A DNA stretch of 6,427 nt from Anaerolineales bacterium (GTDB lineage Bacteria; Chloroflexota; Anaerolineae; Anaerolineales; DRMV01). A model generated the notes under the pieces. It made no database searches and was not told the origin of the DNA. It saw nothing but the letters and a program-made list of their open reading frames with translations. A program made the position numbers and the translations under genes. The DNA lies in assembly GCA_026991215.1 (NCBI GenBank), contig JALXBY010000142.1:1-6427 (forward strand), in the 5' to 3' direction. Below are positions 1-4,735 of the stretch, one piece after another (the first letter of the stretch is position 1; every line of letters starts with the position of its first letter).

Positions 1-1359
1 GGTGTAGATTTTGGTATTCACCAGGCCAAAACGCAGTTCGATGACCTGGCGTTCCCGTTCGCTGAGCGCGGCCATGGCATGGCGCAGCTGCTCCCGGAGC
101 AGGTCCTGCATCATCTGGTCCACCGGGTGCTCCACGTTTTCGTCCCGGATGAAATCGGCCAGCTGGCTTTCCTCTTCGTTGCCCACGGGCGCTTCCAGGG
201 AAAGGGGTTCCGTGGCCACCCGCATGACCAGCTGGACCTTCTCCACGCCCTGCTTGAGCCGCTGCTGCAAATGGGGAGGAAGGGGCTTGCCCTGCTCCCA
301 GTGCTCCCGGATGGCCCGGGCCTCTTCTTCGGGCACGTAGTTCGCGGCCAGGGCCAGTTCTTCCAGGGTCGGCTCCCGGCCCAGTTCCTGGACCAGTTCC
401 TGCCGGATGCGGTTGAGCCGCTGATAACTCTCCATCAAGTGGATGGGCACCCGGATGGTGTAGGCCTGGTCCGCGATGGACCGGGTCACGGCCTGCCGAA
501 TCCACCAGGTGGCGTAGGTGCTGAACTTGTAGCCCCGGGCCGGGTCGAACTTGCTGACCGCCCGCAACAGGCCCAGGTTGCCCTCCTGAATCAGGTCCAG
601 GAAGGGCACGCCCTGGTTGAGGTAGCGCTTGGCCACGCTGACCACCAGCCGCAGGTTGGATTCCACCAGGATGTCCTGGGCCATCTTGGCCCGGTCCTTG
701 AGTTGCCGGACGGCCTCTTCCAAGCGGTCCTCCTCGGGCAGAAGTTCCAGGAAGGTTTTGGCCGCGGGCAGGGTGTTGCGCTTGCGGCTTCGGGCAATCA
801 GGCGCTCCAACGTGGACCTGGGCAGGGTATACGCCCACATGTAGACCTGGAAGACCTGCTGGGCGAACGCGTCCCAGCGCTTGTTCTTCCCCCAGGGGCC
901 CTGGGAGAGATAGGCCCGCACCTTGGAGCCTTCCTTTTCCCTGCCGGTGTAGGACTGCAGCCAGAGGGCCTCTTCGAGAATCATGGGCAGGGAAGGCGGC
1001 TCGGCCTTGACCCGGGGCGCGTCCTCCTTGGCCCGCTTCCACGCGGCCCGCATGTCCCGGTAAAGGGCCTCGTACACGTCCCGGAGGTGCGTCTTGCCCT
1101 CCTTTTCCAGTTGCTCCCGCAGGGCCTTGAACTGGCGTTCGGCCTCCAGCATGGTGCCCAACCAGAACTCCTGGTCGGGGGTGAGCAATTCCCGCTTCCC
1201 GATTTCCCGCAGGTAGAGGTAAACCGGGTCCGACGGGCCGCCCAGACCGGACTCCAGCGCGGCCAGTTCGGCCTCCAGCCGCGCCTCTTCTTCTTCCAGA
1301 TCCTGGGCCGTGGGGCCAAAGATTTCAGGAAGTTCCCAATCCAGTTTGGCCTGTTTCAT
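1..1359 (-). CDS. rpoD: RNA polymerase principal sigma factor (sigma-70, RpoD/SigA), 3' end cut by window
   Basis: This is the housekeeping sigma factor, which directs core RNA polymerase to -10/-35 promoters. The frame is open from the ATG at 1359 to base 1 (453 residues) without a stop. Region 1.2 is at about residues 43-66 (DPVYLYLREIGKRELLT). A charged, largely helical non-conserved segment spans about 67-225. Region 2 is at about 226-310, with NLRLVVSVAKRY, the core-binding DLIQEGNLGLLRAV, the -10 recognition/melting stretch YKFSTYATWWIRQAV and TIRVPIHLMES. Region 3 spans about 311-425 and carries an insert at about 345-372 before EPLSLEAPVG. Region 4.1 begins at about 422 (REQLRHAMAALSERERQVIELRFGL). 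The region 4.2 helix-turn-helix that reads the -35 box lies beyond the window. The start is supported by GAGGAG 8 nt upstream and by region 1.2 close to the N-terminus. The gene follows dnaG after 73 nt, the usual pairing. The match of regions 1.2 and 2 to the primary sigma class leaves little doubt; an alternative group 2 sigma is less likely given the dnaG neighbour. Confidence 0.96.
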   Translation of the reverse strand, partial: MKQAKLDWELPEIFGPTAQDLEEEEARLEAELAALESGLGGPSDPVYLYLREIGKRELLTPDQEFWLGTMLEAERQFKALREQLEKEGKTHLRDVYEALYRDMRAAWKRAKEDAPRVKAEPPSLPMILEEALWLQSYTGREKEGSKVRAYLSQGPWGKNKRWDAFAQQVFQVYMWAYTLPRSTLERLIARSRKRNTLPAAKTFLELLPEEDRLEEAVRQLKDRAKMAQDILVESNLRLVVSVAKRYLNQGVPFLDLIQEGNLGLLRAVSKFDPARGYKFSTYATWWIRQAVTRSIADQAYTIRVPIHLMESYQRLNRIRQELVQELGREPTLEELALAANYVPEEEARAIREHWEQGKPLPPHLQQRLKQGVEKVQLVMRVATEPLSLEAPVGNEEESQLADFIRDENVEHPVDQMMQDLLREQLRHAMAALSERERQVIELRFGLVNTKIYT

Positions 1360-1367
1360 ATGCCTTA

Positions 1368-1373
1368 CTCCTC
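1368..1373 (-). promoter_or_regulatory. Ribosome binding site of rpoD
   Basis: GAGGAG on the minus strand lies 8 nt before the ATG at 1359, which is good Shine-Dalgarno placement and fixes that start. It sits in the 73-nt dnaG-rpoD spacer (1360-1432). I see no T-tract terminator and no clear -10/-35 pair in that spacer, so rpoD is probably read through from dnaG. Confidence 0.75.
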
Positions 1374-1432
1374 GTGCCAGGTCTCAAACATGGGCTGAAC
1401 TCGCGTTGCGCACACGTCCGCCTCATAATCTA

Positions 1433-3343
1433 TTACGCCGCAACCGCATACTGCGGTTCCAGGTGCATTTCTATCTTACGCCGTCTGTGTAAGAGAGATT
1501 GTAACTGAGCCTCCAACTCCGAAGCCGGGTTTTGGCTCAGGGTTTGGTAAAGGTATTGGACGGTTTGCACCACCCGCTGCCGACGCAGGCGCAGCACGAC
1601 CTGAAAGGCCTCCTGCAACCGCCGGCGCTCCCGGCTCAACAACTCGGCCACGGGGCGGTAAAGGGCCTCCAGCCGGGGGACCAGGGCGGCCAGGGCGGGG
1701 TCCTGCGCAGCCCGGCGCTCCAGATACACCGTGGCCGGTTCGTCGATTTGGTCCAGCGCGTCTACCAGGTCCTGCCACAGTTGCCGGTGCACCGCGTCCT
1801 CGAAGTCCTCGTTTTGCAGCGGCGGCTCCTCGTGCTCCCGCAGGCGGCGTTGCAACAGGGGCAGCATCTCCGGATGATGCCACAACAGGGCCAGGAGGTA
1901 CCGCTCCAGCAGCAGGGGGTTGGCCACCGGGTAGGTCAGGGGCACCTCGCCGGCCTCGACCTCCAAGGGCTGGACCGGGCTGCCGGCCGGTCGCGACTGG
2001 GCCCCGCGGCGTGGGGCCTTTTCCTGACGCGGCCGCCAGGCCTTGAGGGCCGCCACGGGTGTGTGGACGTATTCGGCCAGGGCCTCCAGGTACGCCTGCC
2101 GTTCGGCCGGGTTGGCCACCATGCGAATCAGGGGGAGCATGGCCTCGACCAGGCGGGCCCGGGCCTTGGGGTCCTTCAAGTCCAGGCTTTCGGCCATGCG
2201 TTGCATCAGGTAGAGGACCAAGGGCTGGGCCTGGGCCAGCAGGCGCTCCCAGGCCGCGGGGTCCTCCAGCACCACTTCGTCCGGGTCCTTGCCCTCAGGG
2301 AGCAGGACCACCCGCAGTTCCAGTTGCAGACGCTGCTCGTACTGCACCAGGCCCCGCGCGTCCAGCACGGGTTCTTCCACGGTGGCGGTCTCCCGGGCCA
2401 CATCCAGGCTGCGCCAGAGGGCCTTTTCGCCGGCCGGGTCCGGGTCCAGGGCCAGGTAGACCCGGCGGGTGAGCCGTTGCAGCAGGCGCATTTGCTCCCG
2501 GGTCAGCGCGGTGCCCATGGGGGAAACGGTTTCCTCGAAGCCCGCCTGGTGCAGGGCCAGTACGTCCATGTACCCTTCCACCAGCACGACCCGGTCCTTG
2601 CGGCGGATGGCGGCCCTGGCCCGGTCGCCACCGTAAAGGAGCCGGCCTTTGTCGAAGAGGGGCGTGGTGGGGGAATTGATGTACTTGGGCACGCCGTCGG
2701 GGTCCAGGGTGCGCGCGCCAAAACCCACGGTGCGGCCCTGCAGATCGCGGATGGGGAAAAGGATGCGGCGGTGGAACAGGTCCCGGATGCGGCCGTCGTC
2801 CCGGGCCCTGGCCAGGCCGATTTCCACCAGGGTGTTGGGGTCCACGCCCTTTTGGGTGAAGTACCGGACGAGGAAATCCCCGCCCGGCGCGTAGCCCAGG
2901 GCAAAGGCCTCGATGGTGCTGCGCTGCAGGCCCCGGGATTCCAGATACCGCAGCGCGGCCGCGCCCTGGGGGCGGAAGAGTTGGTCCCGGTAGAGGGTGA
3001 CCGCTTCCTCCAGGAGTTGGCGCCACAGGCGGACGTCACCGCTTTCCTCGGCCTGGCCGCCTTTGAGGGAGACCCCGGCCCGCTGCGCCAGGTACTGCAG
3101 GGCCTGGCGGAAGTCCCAGCCCTCCTTCTTCATCACGAAGGTGAAGACGTCTCCGCCGGTGTTGCAGGCCCCAAAGCAGCGCCAGGTCTGGGTTTCGGGG
3201 AACACCACGAAGGCCGGGGTCCGGGTATTGTGGTGGAAGGGGCAGAAGCCGACGTAATTCTTCCCCGAACGACGCAGTTCCACCGTCTCCCCGATGAGGT
3301 CCACGATATCGATACGGGCCTTGATTTCATCGACAACGGACAT
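1433..3343 (-). CDS. dnaG: DNA primase DnaG
   Basis: DnaG synthesises the RNA primers for lagging-strand replication at the fork, together with the replicative helicase. The product is 636 aa, within the usual DnaG range. Domains in order: N-terminal CHC2 zinc ribbon at about 1-90, with C34-P-F-H37 and C56/C60; catalytic core at about 110-330, with HRRILFPIRD, GFGART and PKYINSPTTPLFDKGRLLYG; Toprim motifs E256-G-Y-M-D260 and the metal-binding D300-P-D302 followed by A-G; a proline/arginine-rich linker at about 437-475; and a mostly helical C-terminal region at about 475-625 in the place of the helicase-binding domain. Two lineage-like oddities are the C-x3-C second zinc knuckle and an extra stretch of roughly 25 residues (about 316-342) between DPDPAGEKA and RVVLLPEGKDPDE. 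The frame is open up to an ATG at 3448, but 3343 is preferred because GGAGG lies 5 nt upstream, the protein then begins with the family-typical MSVVDEIKARIDIVDLIG, and the extension would run through the promoter and a 7-bp repeat. The gene ends in tandem stops, TAA then TAG. Confidence 0.97.
   Translation of the reverse strand: MSVVDEIKARIDIVDLIGETVELRRSGKNYVGFCPFHHNTRTPAFVVFPETQTWRCFGACNTGGDVFTFVMKKEGWDFRQALQYLAQRAGVSLKGGQAEESGDVRLWRQLLEEAVTLYRDQLFRPQGAAALRYLESRGLQRSTIEAFALGYAPGGDFLVRYFTQKGVDPNTLVEIGLARARDDGRIRDLFHRRILFPIRDLQGRTVGFGARTLDPDGVPKYINSPTTPLFDKGRLLYGGDRARAAIRRKDRVVLVEGYMDVLALHQAGFEETVSPMGTALTREQMRLLQRLTRRVYLALDPDPAGEKALWRSLDVARETATVEEPVLDARGLVQYEQRLQLELRVVLLPEGKDPDEVVLEDPAAWERLLAQAQPLVLYLMQRMAESLDLKDPKARARLVEAMLPLIRMVANPAERQAYLEALAEYVHTPVAALKAWRPRQEKAPRRGAQSRPAGSPVQPLEVEAGEVPLTYPVANPLLLERYLLALLWHHPEMLPLLQRRLREHEEPPLQNEDFEDAVHRQLWQDLVDALDQIDEPATVYLERRAAQDPALAALVPRLEALYRPVAELLSRERRRLQEAFQVVLRLRRQRVVQTVQYLYQTLSQNPASELEAQLQSLLHRRRKIEMHLEPQYAVAA
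1442..1458 (-). other. Perfect inverted repeat (RNA hairpin) at the 3' end of dnaG
   Basis: On the minus strand the sequence AACCGCA-GTA-TGCGGTT forms a perfect 7-bp stem with a 3-nt loop. It lies within the last codons of dnaG (around E-P-Q-Y-A-V), a few bases before the stop. No run of T follows, so it is not a standard intrinsic terminator. It could be an mRNA processing, stability or attenuation element between dnaG and rpoD, or a chance palindrome. Confidence 0.4.
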
Positions 3344-3348
3344 CACGG

Positions 3349-3353
3349 CCTCC
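3349..3353 (-). promoter_or_regulatory. Ribosome binding site of dnaG
   Basis: GGAGG on the minus strand lies 5 nt before the ATG at 3343. It decides the dnaG start against the in-frame ATG at 3448, which lies upstream of the promoter. Confidence 0.8.
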
Positions 3354-3361
3354 GGGCGGAG

Positions 3362-3391
3362 ATTATAACGGAGGGGGCGGTCGGCTGTCGG
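3362..3391 (-). promoter_or_regulatory. Predicted sigma-70 promoter of dnaG-rpoD
   Basis: Reading the minus strand, CCGACA (3391-3386; four of six matches to TTGACA) is followed after 18 nt by a perfect TATAAT (3367-3362). Transcription would begin near 3355, giving a leader of only about 12 nt that still contains the whole Shine-Dalgarno site at 3349-3353. An A/T-rich hexamer stands out in this very GC-rich spacer. The -35 half falls inside the heptamer repeat block. The likely user is the principal sigma factor encoded downstream, which would make rpoD expression self-dependent; that last point is inference. Confidence 0.65.
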
Positions 3392-3476
3392 CGGTGGGCA
3401 GTCTGTGGTCAGCGGACGGCGGTCAGCAGTCCGCGGTGGGCGGTGCACACTGCGGGCTGCGCACTGCGCGCCGCGC
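3379..3476. repeat. Degenerate 7-bp tandem repeats, about 14 units in two blocks
   Basis: The + strand can be phased into consecutive heptamers from 3379. Units 1-10 (3379-3448) follow the consensus GGTCRGC; exact copies are 3379-3385, 3407-3413 and 3421-3427, most others differ at one to three positions, and unit 10 is strongly decayed. Units 11-14 (3449-3476) follow a second type close to RCTGCGC. Together they fill about 98 of the 135 bases between the wzt-like stop and the dnaG start. As 7 is not a multiple of 3, the repeat is not a coding periodicity, although the open minus frame across it gives a false Pro/Thr/Asp/Arg-rich N-terminal extension of DnaG. Such blocks may arise by replication slippage or be copies of a genome-wide intergenic repeat. 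Confidence 0.75.
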
Positions 3477-3478
3477 CC
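3454..3478 (-). terminator. Possible GC-rich hairpin just after the wzt-like stop
   Basis: Immediately after the TAA at 3481-3479 the minus strand reads GGGC...GCCC (outer 4-bp stem, 3478-3475 with 3457-3454) enclosing GCGC-AGT-GCGC (inner 4-bp stem, 3469-3459). The two stems are separated by a lopsided internal loop. No T-tract follows, so a classical intrinsic terminator is not supported. It overlaps the heptamer repeat and may simply be a by-product of it. Confidence 0.25.
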
Positions 3479-4720
3479 TTACCGACGCACGATTTCCCAG
3501 GGGAGCAGAGGCCGCAGCACCCCCAGCCGGCGTTCGGGCCATTGCGCGCCCACTGCGCCCGTGGGGTCGATGCGGAAACTGAGCGCGTTCTCTTCGTGGA
3601 AGAAGGTGCGCACCCCGTAGATGCTGGCGTTCACGGCCAGGATGTAGCGGCCCTCGTTGAGCCAGTGGCCCGGCAGGGTGCAGCGGCTCAGGTACCGACC
3701 GGCCGGCCGCTCGCTCCAGCGGCGGTACTGGTTCAGGTCGTCGGTGTCGAAGGAGGTCAGCACGTATTCCCCCCGTGTGGTGAGCACGTAGATGCCCACC
3801 CGCAGTCCCCGCAGGGGCTTTTCGAGGACGTATTCCCACTCAATGGTGATGGGTTCGTCGCTGCGGAAGGTGTCGGTCACCCGGCCCCGCGCGTCCCGAA
3901 GCCGCAAGGCCACGGGTCGGAAAGGCCCGGTGTCCATCTCCGGCGGGTCCTGGTCCCAGCGGCGCTCCCCGGATCGGCGGTAGCCCGAAGAGAGGTAGAA
4001 GTCCACGGCTTCGGGCGTGGGGCCGTCGAACACGATGCGGCCCTGCTTGAGCACCAGGGTCCGCTGGGTCAGGTGCAGGATGGCGGACATGTTGTGGCTG
4101 ACGAAGAGCACGGTGCGGCCCTCGCGGGCCACTTCCCCCATTTTGCCCAGGCACTTGCGCTGGAACGCGGCGTCCCCCACGGCCAGCACTTCGTCCACCA
4201 GCAGGATTTCCGGCTCCAGGTGCGCGGCCACGGCAAAGGCCAGACGCAGGTACATCCCGCTGGAGTAGAACTTGACCGGGGTGTCGATGAACTTCTCCAC
4301 CTCGGCAAAGGCCACGATTTCGTCGAACTTCCGGTCGATTTCGGCCCGGCTCATGCCCAGGATGGCGCCGCTCAGGTAGATGTTTTCCCGGCCGGTCAAC
4401 TCCGGGTGAAAGCCCGTGCCCACTTCCAGCAGGGAACCCACGCGGCCGTACAGTTCCGCATAGCCCTGGGTGGGCCGGGTAACCCGGGAGAGAATCTTGA
4501 GCAGGGTGGTCTTGCCCGCGCCGTTGTGGCCGATGATGCCCACCACTTCGCCCGCGCGGACCTCGAAACTGACGTCCTTCAAGGCCCAGATGGTGGCCCG
4601 GTTCCCGCCGCGGCGCAGGCCGTGGGCCAGAAGGTCCCGCAGGGTGCGGTAGTTCAGCCCGGCGGCCTCGCCGATGCGATATTGCTTGGCCAGGTTCACC
4701 ACGCGGAGGGCCAGCGCCAT
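3479..4720 (-). CDS. Wzt-type ABC transporter ATP-binding protein (polysaccharide export)
   Basis: This is a cytoplasmic ATPase of the family that, with a Wzm-type permease, exports O-antigen or teichoic-acid-like polymers. Numbered from the ATG at 4720 (413 aa): Walker A GHNGAGKTT at about 64-72; the family motif LLEVGTGFHPELTGREN at about 97-113; ABC signature YSSGMYLRLAFA at about 152-163; Walker B with catalytic Glu (EILLVDEVLAVGD) at about 171-183; and the H-loop SHNM at about 208-211. After a short linker, a beta-rich Wzt C-terminal-type domain (about 260-385, ending ENALSFRID) would bind the polymer terminus and give substrate specificity. The gene follows the peptidase/TPR gene directly. 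An ATG at 4729 overlaps the upstream TGA as ATGA, but the only strong ribosome site (GGAGG, 4735-4731) is 1 nt from it and 10 nt from the ATG at 4720, so 4720 is preferred. No permease gene is visible, so the partner is unknown. Confidence 0.9.
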   Translation of the reverse strand: MALALRVVNLAKQYRIGEAAGLNYRTLRDLLAHGLRRGGNRATIWALKDVSFEVRAGEVVGIIGHNGAGKTTLLKILSRVTRPTQGYAELYGRVGSLLEVGTGFHPELTGRENIYLSGAILGMSRAEIDRKFDEIVAFAEVEKFIDTPVKFYSSGMYLRLAFAVAAHLEPEILLVDEVLAVGDAAFQRKCLGKMGEVAREGRTVLFVSHNMSAILHLTQRTLVLKQGRIVFDGPTPEAVDFYLSSGYRRSGERRWDQDPPEMDTGPFRPVALRLRDARGRVTDTFRSDEPITIEWEYVLEKPLRGLRVGIYVLTTRGEYVLTSFDTDDLNQYRRWSERPAGRYLSRCTLPGHWLNEGRYILAVNASIYGVRTFFHEENALSFRIDPTGAVGAQWPERRLGVLRPLLPWEIVRR

Positions 4721-4735
4721 GGGGTTCATCCCTCC
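4718..4735 (-). promoter_or_regulatory. Start region of the wzt-like gene: coupled stop/start and RBS
   Basis: The minus strand shows GGAGG (4735-4731), then ATGA (4729-4726), where the upstream gene's TGA overlaps a possible ATG, then a second in-frame ATG at 4720. The ribosome site lies inside the last codons of the peptidase gene. Its spacing (10 nt) suits the second ATG, while 1 nt to the first is too short. Either choice implies translational coupling of the two genes. Confidence 0.6.

Noticed and set aside
79..1398. A 439-codon open frame on the plus strand opposite rpoD
   Set aside because: It has the same codon-bias shadow pattern; the sense strand encodes an unmistakable sigma factor.
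3344..3448. N-terminal extension of DnaG from the ATG at 3448
   Set aside because: It would translate the heptamer repeat and the promoter into a Pro/Thr/Arg-rich stretch unlike any DnaG N-terminus. The ATG at 3343 has GGAGG 5 nt upstream and gives the conserved start.
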